Position numbers and translations under genes: made by a program
NCBI RefSeq assembly: GCF_000426845.1
Contig: NZ_AUGD01000003.1
Coordinates: 310,001 to 374,000 of the forward strand
Length of the DNA stretch: 64,000 nucleotides
Direction: 5' to 3'
Source: Bradyrhizobium sp. in8p8
GTDB taxonomy: Bacteria; Pseudomonadota; Alphaproteobacteria; Rhizobiales; Xanthobacteraceae
The notes under the pieces: model-generated
Told to the model about the DNA's origin: nothing
What the model saw: the letters and a program-made list of their open reading frames with translations, nothing else
The model's database searches: none
Part shown: piece after piece, positions 8,055-17,143 of the stretch
Layout: every line of letters begins with the position of its first letter
Numbering within the stretch: position 1 is the stretch's first letter

Positions 8055-9326
8055 TTACACCACCAGTTTCCCCGTCCGCTCCGCCACGGCCTTCTGCACG
8101 AAATACATCGCCACCAGCGTGATGATCGTCGTCGCGACGACGACGTAGCCGATCCGGTCGAAATGGATCAGCGCGCCATCGGGCGCTTGCGCGATGATTG
8201 CGCCGGCGAGCACCGCGCCGATACCCCCGGAGAGCTGCTGGAGCGAGGCGCTCACCGCGCTGAACGAGCCGCGCTGGCTCGCATCGGGGATCGCGGACAT
8301 CACCGCCTGCGACGGGATCATGCGCGAGAAGATGCCGACGAACATCAGGACGTTGACTAGAATCGCAGTCGCGAGCGAGACGTGGCCGAGGTTTGTGTAG
8401 ATCAGCACCATGACCACGGTCATCGCGCATCCGAACACGAAGGTCGGATACTTGCCGAAGGCGTCGCTGGCGCGGCCGACCAGCGGTCCCGTGACGATGC
8501 TGAACAGCCCGGAGACGAGATAGATCGTCGGCAGATGCGCGATGTCGATGCCGAGATTGTGCACGGTATAGGCGCTGGAGAACGGCATCAGCATGTAACC
8601 GCCCGTCGCCAGCAGCGTCGTGACGAGGAAGGCGAGCGTATAGCGCGGCTGACCGATGGTCGCGACCAGATGGTGGAACGGGTTTCTGTCCTGCTTCAGC
8701 TTCAGATGCGCGTCGACCGGCTCCATGGCAAAGGCGATGATGGCGATTGCCGCGATCGACAGCGCGACGATCGCAACGAAGCAGACATGCCAGTTCCAGT
8801 AATTGGCGAGAAACAGCCCGGCGGGAATGCCGAGCACCTGGCTCGCGGCAAACGCCGTCTGGATGAAACCCATCACGCGGCCGCGCTGATGCAGCGGGAA
8901 CAGGTCGGTGATGATGGCCAGCACGACCGCGCCGATCACGCCGCCGAACAATCCGGTCACGATCCGGCCGAGCAGCAGCACGTGATAGTTCTGCGCGGCG
9001 GCGCATAGCGCCGTTCCGAGCGTGAAGCCGACATAGAAGAACAGCAAGAGGCGCTTGCGATCGAAGCGATCGGCAAAGCCGGCGGCGAGAATGCCCGAGA
9101 GTCCCGCACTGAACGCGTAGGCCGATACCGCGACGCCGAACTGCCCCGCCGTGATGTCGAGTGCGGGCATCAGGATCGCGCCGAGCGGCGACATGATGAT
9201 GAAGTCGAGAATGATCGTGAACTGCGTGAACGCGAGCAGCGCGATGAGCAGCATCTGGTAGCGCGAGAAGCCGCGCTGGCGTTGCTGTGGATCGTCGACG
9301 GGCGCTGCGAGCGTCTGTTCGGTCAT
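8055..9326 (-). CDS. MFS transporter, drug-efflux type
   Basis: A 423-residue major facilitator with about twelve hydrophobic segments. FADRFDRKRLLLFF between helices 2 and 3 matches the MFS signature loop (GxxaDrxGrkr), and LGRIVTGLFGGVIGAVVLAII matches the helix-4 to helix-5 antiporter region. Such proteins exchange protons for small molecules across the inner membrane; the substrate cannot be inferred. The ATG at 9326 gives the normal short cytosolic start, although the frame stays open for 330 bp upstream. Two GGGATCCCTG direct repeats lie about 100 bp upstream. Confidence 0.85.
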   Translation of the reverse strand: MTEQTLAAPVDDPQQRQRGFSRYQMLLIALLAFTQFTIILDFIIMSPLGAILMPALDITAGQFGVAVSAYAFSAGLSGILAAGFADRFDRKRLLLFFYVGFTLGTALCAAAQNYHVLLLGRIVTGLFGGVIGAVVLAIITDLFPLHQRGRVMGFIQTAFAASQVLGIPAGLFLANYWNWHVCFVAIVALSIAAIAIIAFAMEPVDAHLKLKQDRNPFHHLVATIGQPRYTLAFLVTTLLATGGYMLMPFSSAYTVHNLGIDIAHLPTIYLVSGLFSIVTGPLVGRASDAFGKYPTFVFGCAMTVVMVLIYTNLGHVSLATAILVNVLMFVGIFSRMIPSQAVMSAIPDASQRGSFSAVSASLQQLSGGIGAVLAGAIIAQAPDGALIHFDRIGYVVVATTIITLVAMYFVQKAVAERTGKLVV

Positions 9327-9423
9327 TGGCACCTGGTTGAGGGCGAAGGGGAGGGGGAACTGGCAGATGGGGTGAGCAAGCACGATTTCCACGGGCCGCA
9401 CGGCGCACATTGTGCCGGAATAC

Positions 9424-9451
9424 GGGATCCCTGAAGGTTGTGGGATCCCTG
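9424..9451. promoter_or_regulatory. Two GGGATCCCTG direct repeats upstream of the MFS gene
   Basis: GGGATCCCTG occurs at 9424-9433 and again at 9442-9451, a period of 18 bp, and each copy contains the palindrome GGGATCCC. The pair lies 98 bp upstream of the MFS start. It could be an operator; no regulator gene is nearby. Confidence 0.25.
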
Positions 9452-9604
9452 CAACAGTCCTGCAGCCCGATCGAGGTTCGTACCGCTGCCCTGGTCCGCC
9501 GATTAAGCCGCCTTTAGCGAATGCTCCGCTAATGTCCTGACCTTCCATTTCCCTGCTCCCCGGCCGAATGCCGGTCATGTTGCGGTAATTCAGAGCGTTT
9601 TCGG

Positions 9605-10927
9605 ATGGAGCAGCCTGCCCGGCACTACGATCCTGGCGTGTCCGAGCCGGCAGCAAGCCCGGCGGCGGACCGGACGCTCGTCATCGATCTCGAAGGCGCC
9701 CTGCTGCGTTCCGAGCTGCTGATGGAGGCGCTGTTCTCCAGTCCCGGACGCATGCTGGCCCGCTTCGGCGCCGGCGGACGCGCCGGCATGGCGGCGCTCA
9801 CGGATGTCCTGGCGCGGGCCGAGATCGACTATGCCCATCTGCCCTATGATTCCGACGTGCTGAACCGGGCGCTGGCGGCGCGGGCGCGAGGTGAGAAGAT
9901 CTATCTCGTCGCGGATCGCTTTGCCGGTCATGCCGCCGGCATCGCGACGCATCTCGGCTTTGACGGCATCGTCACGCCGGCCGAGCTCGCTGCGGGCGGC
10001 CTGCCGTTCGACCGCGCCGCGATCGAGCGGATCGAACGTCGCGGCACCCCGAGGCCCGGCCTCAAGACCTGGGCGAAGGCGCTGCGCGTCTACCAATACG
10101 CCAAGAACACGCTGGTATTCGTGCCGGTCATCACCGCGCATCAGCTGAACTTCCAGACGCTCGGCTACGCGCTGCTCGCTTTTCTGGCGTTCTCGGCCTG
10201 CGCGTCGGGCGCCTATCTGATGAACGATCTGCTCGATCTCGCCGCGGACCGGCAGCATCCGACCAAGCGCCATCGCGCGCTCGCCGCCGGCGAATTGCCG
10301 ATCTCGTCGGCGCTGGCGGCGATCCCCGTGTTGTGGTTGCTTGCGGTCGGAGCTAGCCTCTGCATCTCGCCCCTCTTCCTCGCTGTGCTCGGCGCCTATC
10401 TCGCCACCACGATCGCCTATTCGCTCGTGCTCAAGCGCAAGATGCTGGTCGACATCGTCACCCTCGCCGCTCTCTACACGCTCCGCATCGTCGCCGGCGC
10501 CGTCGGTGTCGGCGTGGTGCTGTCGGAATGGCTCTTGATCTTCTCGCTGTTCGTGTTCACCTCGCTGGCGCTGATCAAGCGCTTCAGCGAACTCAGCATG
10601 CGCGAGAGCGCAGGGCTCGCCGATCCCTCCAATCGAGACTACAGGATCACCGATTTGCACGTCATCGCCGCGATGGCGGCGGCGAGTGCGATGAACGCGG
10701 TGACGGTGTTCTCACTCTATGTCTCCTCGTCTGCGGTGACGCCGCTCTACAGCCGTCCCTGGATGCTGTGGCTGCTCACCCCGCTGCTGCTGTACTGGTT
10801 CGGCCGCGCCCTGATGATGGCGCATCGCCGCGAGATGCCGGACGATCCGATCCTGTACGCGTTCCGGGATGGGCCCAGCCGCATCGCGGTCGCGGCGATG
10901 ATCTGCATCATGCTCGCCGCGATCTGA
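9605..10927 (+). CDS. HAD-UbiA fusion, decaprenyl-phosphate phosphoribosyltransferase-like
   Basis: A 440-residue protein with a soluble N-terminal HAD-like domain (about 20-150) and a polytopic UbiA prenyltransferase domain (about 165-440). The key motif is NDLLDLAADRQHPTKRHRA (N207, D208, D211, D215), the form typical of the family that joins phosphoribosyl diphosphate to decaprenyl phosphate (mycobacterial UbiA Rv3806c; Azorhizobium NoeC). The HAD motif I reads DLEGA instead of DLDGT, so phosphatase activity is doubtful. It probably supplies the substrate of the DprE1/DprE2 pair upstream. The ATG at 9605 is the first in frame. Confidence 0.82.
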   Translation: MEQPARHYDPGVSEPAASPAADRTLVIDLEGALLRSELLMEALFSSPGRMLARFGAGGRAGMAALTDVLARAEIDYAHLPYDSDVLNRALAARARGEKIYLVADRFAGHAAGIATHLGFDGIVTPAELAAGGLPFDRAAIERIERRGTPRPGLKTWAKALRVYQYAKNTLVFVPVITAHQLNFQTLGYALLAFLAFSACASGAYLMNDLLDLAADRQHPTKRHRALAAGELPISSALAAIPVLWLLAVGASLCISPLFLAVLGAYLATTIAYSLVLKRKMLVDIVTLAALYTLRIVAGAVGVGVVLSEWLLIFSLFVFTSLALIKRFSELSMRESAGLADPSNRDYRITDLHVIAAMAAASAMNAVTVFSLYVSSSAVTPLYSRPWMLWLLTPLLLYWFGRALMMAHRREMPDDPILYAFRDGPSRIAVAAMICIMLAAI

Positions 10928-11041
10928 CCGCCCGTAAGTCACGGCCGCCGCTTGCGTCACCTGCCGCCACTGGCTACATCGCGGTCCATCCGATTAGCCT
11001 ATGATATCGCGCACCGAATCGATCCGAGGTTTTGACACGCC

Positions 11042-11656
11042 ATGACCGTACGCCTGCACCGCGGCGACTTGCCCGACCTGTCCCGCTACACCGGAGCGGT
11101 GGCGATCGACACCGAGACCATGGGGCTGAACCCGCATCGCGACCGGCTCTGCGTGGTGCAGCTCTCGCCCGGCGACGGCAGCGCCGACGTGGTGCAGATC
11201 CCCAAGGGGCACACCGACGCGCCGAACCTGAAGGCGCTGCTCGCCGATCCGGCGGTGACCAAGATCTTCCACTTCGCGCGGTTCGACGTCGCGGTGCTTT
11301 ACCAGACCTTCGGCGTCATGACCGGGCCGATCTATTGCACCAAGATCGCCTCCCGCCTGACCCGCACCTATACCGACCGCCATGGTCTCAAGGATCTCGT
11401 GCGCGAGGTCCTCAACATCGACCTTTCCAAGCAGCAGCAGTCCAGCGACTGGGGTTCCGACAACCTGACCGAGCCGCAGCTCGCCTATGCCGCCTCCGAC
11501 GTGCTGCATCTGCATGGCTTGCGCGAGCGGCTCGACACCATGCTGGTCCGGGAAGGCCGCAGCAAGCTCGCCCAGGCCTGTTTCGACTTCCTGCCGACCC
11601 GGGCATTGCTCGACCTCCAGGGCTGGTCGGAAGAGGACATCTTCGCGCATTCCTGA
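11042..11656 (+). CDS. RNase D-like 3'-5' exonuclease (DEDD family)
   Basis: A 204-residue exonuclease domain. Exo I is VAIDTETMGLN, Exo II is KIFHFARFDVAVL and Exo III is AYAASDVLHLHGL, with the Y-x3-D spacing of the DEDDy class. It trims RNA 3' ends and may help in tRNA maturation. It lacks the C-terminal HRDC domain of full-length RNase D (about 370 residues), a short form I believe is common in alphaproteobacteria. It stands alone 164 bp upstream of the lpt genes on the same strand. Confidence 0.88.
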   Translation: MTVRLHRGDLPDLSRYTGAVAIDTETMGLNPHRDRLCVVQLSPGDGSADVVQIPKGHTDAPNLKALLADPAVTKIFHFARFDVAVLYQTFGVMTGPIYCTKIASRLTRTYTDRHGLKDLVREVLNIDLSKQQQSSDWGSDNLTEPQLAYAASDVLHLHGLRERLDTMLVREGRSKLAQACFDFLPTRALLDLQGWSEEDIFAHS

Positions 11657-11790
11657 AGGCCCTGCGCGGCAGTTGGCCCGAGCTTGCCGCCCCGTTTCGG
11701 ACACTTTCGTAACCGCCTGTCGCCGGCTGCATATTTGGCCGGCCCGGGATAGAGTGGAACGTCCTTCAACCGGACAAGGCGAGGCATATC

Positions 11791-11823
11791 TCAGGAGCCC
11801 AGGTTGACTCAGGAGCCCAGGTG
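11791..11823 (+). repeat. 18-bp-period duplication of the lptC ribosome-binding region
   Basis: TCAGGAGCCCAGGT occurs at 11791-11804 and again at 11809-11822. Each copy holds an AGGAG Shine-Dalgarno followed by a potential start, TTG at 11804 and GTG at 11821. The first start is out of frame and would encode only six codons, ending at a TGA that overlaps the GTG of lptC. Confidence 0.6.
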
Positions 11824-12555
11824 AATTCGGCCCAGAATCCGACCTACGACGCCGCGCTCGCGGCGAAGTTTGCCAGCGCGGCGCGCCACAGCCGCCTGGT
11901 GCGGATCCTGCGCGTGGCCGTGCCGGGGGCGGTGCTGCTGTCCATGGCGGTCATTGTCGGCGTGTCGATCTTCAACCCGTTCCGCATGCTGATGCCGAAG
12001 CTGCCGCTCGATTCCGGGAACCTGGTGGTCTCGGGCACCAAGATCACGATGGAATCGCCGCATCTGGCCGGCTTCACGCCGGACCAGCGGCCCTACGAGC
12101 TCTGGGCCAAGACCGCGACCCAGGACATCACCGACCCGGATCATGTCGATCTCTCCGATGTGCGCGCAAAGGTGCTGATGGAGGACCAATCCACCCTGTT
12201 GCTCGATGCCCGCACCGGCCGCTTCGACAACAAGCAGCAGCAGCTCGAGCTGCGCAAGGACATCTTCCTGCGCACCTCGGCCGGCTATGAGGCGCGGCTG
12301 AACTCCGCCTTTGTCGACATGGGCAAGGGCACGGTCTCCTCGGACGAGCGTGTCGACGTCAAGCTCACCAACGGCACGCTGACCGCAGACAGGCTGCGCA
12401 TCACCGAAGGCGGCGAACTCATCCGCTTCGAGGGCAATGTGGTGATGCATCTGGAAAAGCTGGATGATCCTGCCGCCGCACAGCCTGCGCCTGCAGACCC
12501 TGCCCCGCCGGCAAAGCCACGTACGCCTCAGAACAAGGCCGCCAGTTCAAGATGA
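11821..12555 (+). CDS. lptC: LPS export protein LptC
   Basis: The 244-residue bitopic inner-membrane subunit of the Lpt bridge that passes lipopolysaccharide from the LptBFG extractor to LptA. One membrane segment is seen at about 30-55 (ILRVAVPGAVLLSMAVIVGVS), followed by a periplasmic beta-rich domain in which FDNKQQQLELRKDIFL and LTADRLRITEGGELIRFEGNVVMHL match the LptC/OstA repeat fold. A Pro/Ala-rich tail follows. The GTG start has AGGAG 5 bp upstream. The stop overlaps the lptA start by 4 bp. Confidence 0.9.
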   Translation: MNSAQNPTYDAALAAKFASAARHSRLVRILRVAVPGAVLLSMAVIVGVSIFNPFRMLMPKLPLDSGNLVVSGTKITMESPHLAGFTPDQRPYELWAKTATQDITDPDHVDLSDVRAKVLMEDQSTLLLDARTGRFDNKQQQLELRKDIFLRTSAGYEARLNSAFVDMGKGTVSSDERVDVKLTNGTLTADRLRITEGGELIRFEGNVVMHLEKLDDPAAAQPAPADPAPPAKPRTPQNKAASSR

Positions 12556-13280
12556 TTTTGATGACCAGGATTCTTTCGCGTGGCGCCGGCAAGCGGTGCG
12601 GCATCTCTGGCGCAGCCGCGCTCGCCGCCGGCCTCGCGCTGCTCGTCACCGGTGCGGCCGTCGCGCAGAGCACGATGCAGGGCGTGCCCAATGCGATGCA
12701 GGGCTTTTCGCAGAACCGCGATCAGCCGATCCAGATCGAGGCGGCCTCGCTCGAGATGCGCGACAAGAAGAAGGAGGCGACCTTCGCCGGCAATGTGAAG
12801 GTGGTGCAGGGGGACACCACGATGACCTCGAAGACGCTCGTGGTGTTCTACGATTCCGGCGGTGGCGAAAAGCCGGCCGCGCCGCAGCCCGCGGCGAAGG
12901 GCGCGAAATCGGCTCCGATGCAATCGGCGACGCCGGGACCCGGAGGCAGCTCCTCGATCAAGCGGCTGGAGGCACGCGGCAATGTCGTGGTCACCCAGAA
13001 GGATCAGGTGGTGACGGGCGAGACCGCCGTGTTCGACACCAGGACCAACCTCATCACCATGCTCGGAGGCGTGGTCTTGACGCAATGCAAGAACGTCCTG
13101 CGCGGTGACCGCCTGATGGTCGACATGACGACCGGCGTCTCGCGTGTGGAATCCGACAGCGGCCGGGTTCAGGCGCTGCTGCCGCAGGGCGGCGGCAGCG
13201 ATTGCGGCCCAGCGGGGCAGGGTGCCAAACCCGGCGCGGCGCCGCCTCTGCAATTGCCCGGTGCAAGTAAACAAAAGTAA
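12552..13280 (+). CDS. lptA: Periplasmic LPS transport protein LptA (OstA-like)
   Basis: A 242-residue secreted protein that forms the periplasmic filament carrying LPS to the outer membrane. The N-terminus has a signal sequence ending near AAVAQS. The OstA-like core contains PIQIEAASLEMRDKKKEATFAGNVKVVQG and LEARGNVVVTQKDQVVTGETAVFD, two turns of the beta-jellyroll. A Pro/Ala-rich insert sits at about 110-140 between them, and the C-terminus is low-complexity. The start overlaps lptC by 4 bp; an alternative ATG at 12561 would trim three residues. Confidence 0.9.
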   Translation: MILMTRILSRGAGKRCGISGAAALAAGLALLVTGAAVAQSTMQGVPNAMQGFSQNRDQPIQIEAASLEMRDKKKEATFAGNVKVVQGDTTMTSKTLVVFYDSGGGEKPAAPQPAAKGAKSAPMQSATPGPGGSSSIKRLEARGNVVVTQKDQVVTGETAVFDTRTNLITMLGGVVLTQCKNVLRGDRLMVDMTTGVSRVESDSGRVQALLPQGGGSDCGPAGQGAKPGAAPPLQLPGASKQK

Positions 13281-13502
13281 GTCCAACCACTTGCTTCGGG
13301 TGCGCCCGATCCAAGGTTGAAGCTTGGCTGGCGAGACTGTATCTAGCGCGCAGGGCTTTCGAAGCGGGGCCGCCGCTTTTCGGGCGTGTTTCACTGGGCA
13401 TGAGACATCCCTTCACCCAGTTGCGTCAGCGGATTGGTCAGGCTGGCGCGGCAGATCGCGCAAAAGTCGCGCAAAGAGCACGCGCAACGCTAGAAGGCGG
13501 GG

Positions 13503-14498
13503 ATGGTCGATCTCTTCAGCATGTTCCGTCGGCGCCCCGCCAAGCGCGGCCGGCCAGGATTTGCGCGCCAGGACATCACCGCGCTCGGTGACAGCGTCGG
13601 TGGCCTCGTGCCCAGTCCTGTCCGCGACGCACCGCCGATCGCCCGGGATCAGCCGATGCGCGCGCCCGATCCGTTCCAGGGTGACTATCAGGTCGAGCCG
13701 CCGCGCCCGCAGGCTGTTCACCCCCTGAGAAGCGCCGCCGCGTCCAATGGCGGCGGTCCTCAGCTGCTGAAGCGGCCGGGCTTCCTGGCCGTGCATGGCG
13801 TGAAAAAGTCCTTCGGCAGCCGTCAGGTCGTGCGCGGCGTCAGTATTTATGTGCGGCGCGGCGAAGCGGTCGGCCTGCTCGGGCCGAACGGCGCCGGCAA
13901 GACCACCGTGTTCTACATGATCACCGGGCTGATCAAGGCCGACCACGGCGCGATCGAGCTCGACGGCCACGACGTCACCAAGCTGCCGATGTATCAGCGT
14001 GCGCGGCTCGGCATCGGGTATCTGCCGCAGGAAGCCTCGATCTTCCGCGGCCTCACCGTCGAGCAGAATATCCGCGCCGTGCTCGAAGTGGTGGAGCCCT
14101 CGCGCAAGAAGCGCGAGCAGCAGCTCGATTCGCTGCTCGACGAGTTCAACATCACCCGCCTGCGCAAATCGCCTTCGATCGCGCTGTCAGGCGGTGAGCG
14201 GCGCCGCGTCGAGATCGCACGCGCGCTGGCGACGCGGCCGAACTACATGCTGCTCGACGAGCCCTTCGCCGGCATCGACCCGATCGCGGTCGGTGACATC
14301 CAGGATCTGGTCCGCCACCTCACCAATCGCGGCATCGGCGTGCTCATCACCGACCACAACGTCCGCGAGACGCTCGGTCTCACCGATCGCGCCTATATCG
14401 TCTATGCCGGGGAAATCTTGACCGAGGGAACCCCGGATGAGATCGTCGCGGATCCGGACGTTCGTCGTCTTTACCTTGGCGAGGAATTCCGCCTCTAG
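13503..14498 (+). CDS. lptB: LPS export ATPase LptB with N-terminal extension
   Basis: The ABC ATPase that powers LPS extraction by LptFG. Walker [11 protein letters not shown]-loop region [13 protein letters not shown], signature [15 protein letters not shown], Walker [13 protein letters not shown] and the switch His in ITDHNVRE are all intact. The protein has 331 residues against about 240 for enteric LptB; the extra 93 residues at the N-terminus are Pro/Arg-rich and predicted disordered. The ATG at 13503 has AAGGCGGGG just upstream, so the extension is probably translated. It lies 222 bp after lptA and 89 bp before rpoN. Confidence 0.93.
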   Translation: MVDLFSMFRRRPAKRGRPGFARQDITALGDSVGGLVPSPVRDAPPIARDQPMRAPDPFQGDYQVEPPRPQAVHPLRSAAASNGGGPQLLKRPGFLAVHGVKKSFGSRQVVRGVSIYVRRGEAVGLLGPNGAGKTTVFYMITGLIKADHGAIELDGHDVTKLPMYQRARLGIGYLPQEASIFRGLTVEQNIRAVLEVVEPSRKKREQQLDSLLDEFNITRLRKSPSIALSGGERRRVEIARALATRPNYMLLDEPFAGIDPIAVGDIQDLVRHLTNRGIGVLITDHNVRETLGLTDRAYIVYAGEILTEGTPDEIVADPDVRRLYLGEEFRL

Positions 14499-14587
14499 CC
14501 CGTTTTTGCGTTTCGTCAAGACGTGTACATCGGGCTCAGACTAGGATAAGCAAAAATCGGACCAATTTAGGGATCGGTTCTTGCTTC

Positions 14588-16225
14588 ATGGCCCTCACGC
14601 AGAGATTAGAGTTCCGGCAGTCGCAGTCGCTGGTCATGACGCCGCAGCTGATGCAGGCGATCAAGCTGCTGCAATTGTCCAATCTCGATCTCACGACCTT
14701 TGTGGAAGAGGAGCTTGAGCGCAATCCGCTGCTGGAACGGGCCAGTGACGAGGGCCCGGCGGGCGAGTCCCCGGCCGAGGTCGGAAGTTACGGCGATTCC
14801 GAGGGTGGCCAGGGGGATGGCCACGGCGACGGTCCGGGCGAGGACGGATTCGGCGGCAGCGGCGACGGTTTCGAGCCCGGCCAGGAAGAATGGATGAGCA
14901 AGGATCTCGGCACCCGCGCCGAGATCGAGCAGACCCTGGATACCGGTCTGGACAACGTCTTCTCCGAGGAGCCTGCCGAGGCTGCGGCCCGCACCGCCCA
15001 GGACGCCGCGCCGACCACCTATACCGAATGGGGTGGCGGCGCCTCTGGTGACGAAGATTACAATCTCGAAGCCTTTGTCGCGGCCGAGACAACCTTGTCG
15101 GATCATCTCGCCGAGCAGCTGTCGGTCGCCTTCGCCGCACCCGCCCAGCGCATGATCGGCCAATACCTGATCGACCTCGTCGACGAGGCCGGCTACCTGC
15201 CGCCCGATCTCGGCCAGGCCGCCGAGCGGCTCGGCGCGTCGCAACAGGACGTCGAAGCCGTCCTCGCGGTGCTGCAGAAATTCGATCCGCCCGGCGTCTG
15301 CGCGCGTTCTTTGAGTGAATGCCTGGCGATCCAGCTCCGCGAGCTCGACCGCTACGACCCGGCGATGCAGGCTCTCGTCGAGCATCTCGATCTCCTCGCC
15401 AAGCGCGACATTGCGTCCTTGCGCAAGCTGTGCGGCGTCGACGACGAGGACATCGCCGACATGATCGGCGAAATCCGCCGTCTCAATCCCAAGCCCGGCA
15501 TGAAGTTCGGCTCGGCGCGCCTGCAGACCATGGTGCCCGACGTCTATGTCCGTCCGGGCCCCGACGGCGGCTGGCATGTCGAGCTCAACAGCGACACGTT
15601 GCCGCGTGTGCTGGTCAACCAGACCTACTATTCCGAGCTGTCGAAGAAGATCGGCAAGGATGGCGACAAGTCCTATTTCACCGACGCGCTCCAGAACGCG
15701 ACCTGGCTCGTGCGCGCGCTCGACCAACGCGCCCGCACCATCCTGAAAGTCGCAACCGAGATCGTGCGGCAGCAGGACGGCTTCTTCACCCATGGCGTGG
15801 CTCACTTGCGGCCGCTCAATCTGAAGGCCGTCGCCGACGCCATCCAGATGCATGAATCCACGGTGTCGCGCGTGACCGCCAACAAGTACATGGCGACCAA
15901 CCGCGGCACGTTCGAGCTGAAATATTTCTTCACGGCCTCGATCGCCTCGGCCGATGGCGGCGAGGCGCATTCGGCCGAAGCCGTGCGTCACCATATCAAG
16001 CAGCTGATCGATTCCGAGGAGCCCTCGGCGATCTTGTCGGATGACACCATCGTGGAACGCTTGCGCGCCTCGGGCATTGATATTGCCCGCCGCACGGTCG
16101 CGAAGTACCGCGAAGCCATGCGCATACCCTCCTCGGTGCAACGCCGCCGCGACAAGCAGAGCGCTCTTGGTAACGTCCTCTCCACCGCATTGTCTGATCG
16201 CTCCCGCAACACCGAGCCGGCCTGA
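14588..16225 (+). CDS. rpoN: RNA polymerase sigma-54 factor RpoN
   Basis: A 545-residue sigma-54. The Gln/Leu-rich region I that contacts activators is at the N-terminus (LEFRQSQSLVMTPQLMQAI), followed by an acidic region II and the core-binding region. The RpoN box ARRTVAKYRE near the C-terminus reads the -24 promoter element. Sigma-54 works only with AAA+ activators such as NtrC and NifA, and in rhizobia serves nitrogen metabolism and fixation. Its place between lptB and hpf-ptsN is the conserved order of proteobacteria. Bradyrhizobium species often carry two rpoN copies; which one this is cannot be told here. Confidence 0.96.
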   Translation: MALTQRLEFRQSQSLVMTPQLMQAIKLLQLSNLDLTTFVEEELERNPLLERASDEGPAGESPAEVGSYGDSEGGQGDGHGDGPGEDGFGGSGDGFEPGQEEWMSKDLGTRAEIEQTLDTGLDNVFSEEPAEAAARTAQDAAPTTYTEWGGGASGDEDYNLEAFVAAETTLSDHLAEQLSVAFAAPAQRMIGQYLIDLVDEAGYLPPDLGQAAERLGASQQDVEAVLAVLQKFDPPGVCARSLSECLAIQLRELDRYDPAMQALVEHLDLLAKRDIASLRKLCGVDDEDIADMIGEIRRLNPKPGMKFGSARLQTMVPDVYVRPGPDGGWHVELNSDTLPRVLVNQTYYSELSKKIGKDGDKSYFTDALQNATWLVRALDQRARTILKVATEIVRQQDGFFTHGVAHLRPLNLKAVADAIQMHESTVSRVTANKYMATNRGTFELKYFFTASIASADGGEAHSAEAVRHHIKQLIDSEEPSAILSDDTIVERLRASGIDIARRTVAKYREAMRIPSSVQRRRDKQSALGNVLSTALSDRSRNTEPA

Positions 16226-16308
16226 TTGCGCTGGCGCGAAATCGCGCTACTCTCATCTCCCTTTCGCGATCGATCCAAGCTGGGCAATCAAACCAAGCGA
16301 GGCATCAA

Positions 16309-16914
16309 ATGACTCTCCGGGTTTCGGGAAAGAGCATCAGCGTCGGCGAGGCCCTGCGCGGCCGCGTTGCCGAGCGCACCGAAGAGGTGCTGCGCAAATA
16401 TTTCGACGGCAATTATTCCGGCCACATCACGCTCAGCAAGGACGGCTTCGGCTTTCGCACCGATTGCGCGCTGCATCTCGATTCCGGAATCACGCTGGAA
16501 GCTGATTCGAACGCGCCGGATGCCTATGCCAGTGCCGACCAGGCGCTGGTGATGATCGAGAGGCGGCTGCGTCGCTACAAGAACCGCCTCAAGGACCGCT
16601 CCGCCCGCAAGGCCCATGCCGCCTCCGAGGCGATGGCTGCACTCGACGCCACCAGCTATGTGCTGGAAGCGCCCGGAGAGGACGAGGAGGAAGTCACCGG
16701 CTACAGCCCCGTCATCATCGCCGAGCAAACCACCTCGCTGAAGCGGCTCTCGGTCAGCGAGGCAGTGATGGAACTCGACCTCAGCGGAGCTCCGTGCCTG
16801 GTATTCCAGCATGGTTCGTCCGGCCGGGTGAACATCATTTACCGCCGCGCGGACGGCAATGTCGGCTGGATTGATCCGCCGGAAGCCAAGGTCGACGGCA
16901 AGTCGGACGGTTAG
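16309..16914 (+). CDS. hpf: Long-form ribosome hibernation promoting factor HPF
   Basis: A 201-residue protein with the N-terminal S30AE ribosome-binding domain (ISVGEALRGRVAERTEEVLRKYF to YKNRLKDR, about 1-105) and the C-terminal dimerisation domain (LKRLSVSEAVMELDLSGAPCLVFQHGSSGRVNIIYRRADGNVGWI region). Long HPF dimerises 70S ribosomes into inactive 100S particles in stationary phase. It follows rpoN by 83 bp. The ATG start MTLRVSGK is the usual one. Confidence 0.93.
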   Translation: MTLRVSGKSISVGEALRGRVAERTEEVLRKYFDGNYSGHITLSKDGFGFRTDCALHLDSGITLEADSNAPDAYASADQALVMIERRLRRYKNRLKDRSARKAHAASEAMAALDATSYVLEAPGEDEEEVTGYSPVIIAEQTTSLKRLSVSEAVMELDLSGAPCLVFQHGSSGRVNIIYRRADGNVGWIDPPEAKVDGKSDG

Positions 16915-16981
16915 GCCGGGGGACCGGCACCCGTACCATTCCGGCCCTTAACAATGGCCGTGGCAAAGCCGCACGCGGGAG

Positions 16982-16998
16982 TTGGCACCGGGATTGCG
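16982..16998 (+). promoter_or_regulatory. Sigma-54 (-24/-12) promoter upstream of ptsN
   Basis: TTGGCACCGGGATTGCG matches the RpoN consensus (TGGCACG-N4-TTGC) with GG at 16984-16985 and GC at 16996-16997, exactly 10 bases apart. Only the G after TGGCAC is changed to C. Transcription would start near 17009, about 135 bp before the ptsN start. It lies in the 229-bp gap after hpf, two genes downstream of rpoN. Confidence 0.65.
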
Positions 16999-17143
16999 TT
17001 GGAGTAGAAGCCCCCCACATCAGGACCTAACGGGACTTGGGCTAAGTCCGCCTCCTGCTTCATGTTATTGACGCCGGCTCAGCTTGGTCTATCAAGCGGG
17101 CCAATTCGGAACCTGACGGCTTCATTCACCTCGGAAACCCTCC

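Noticed and set aside
9327..9656. In-frame upstream extension of the MFS gene (110 more residues)
   Set aside because: The extension has no membrane or family character, covers the direct repeats and overlaps the divergent UbiA start; the ATG at 9326 gives a normal MFS N-terminus.
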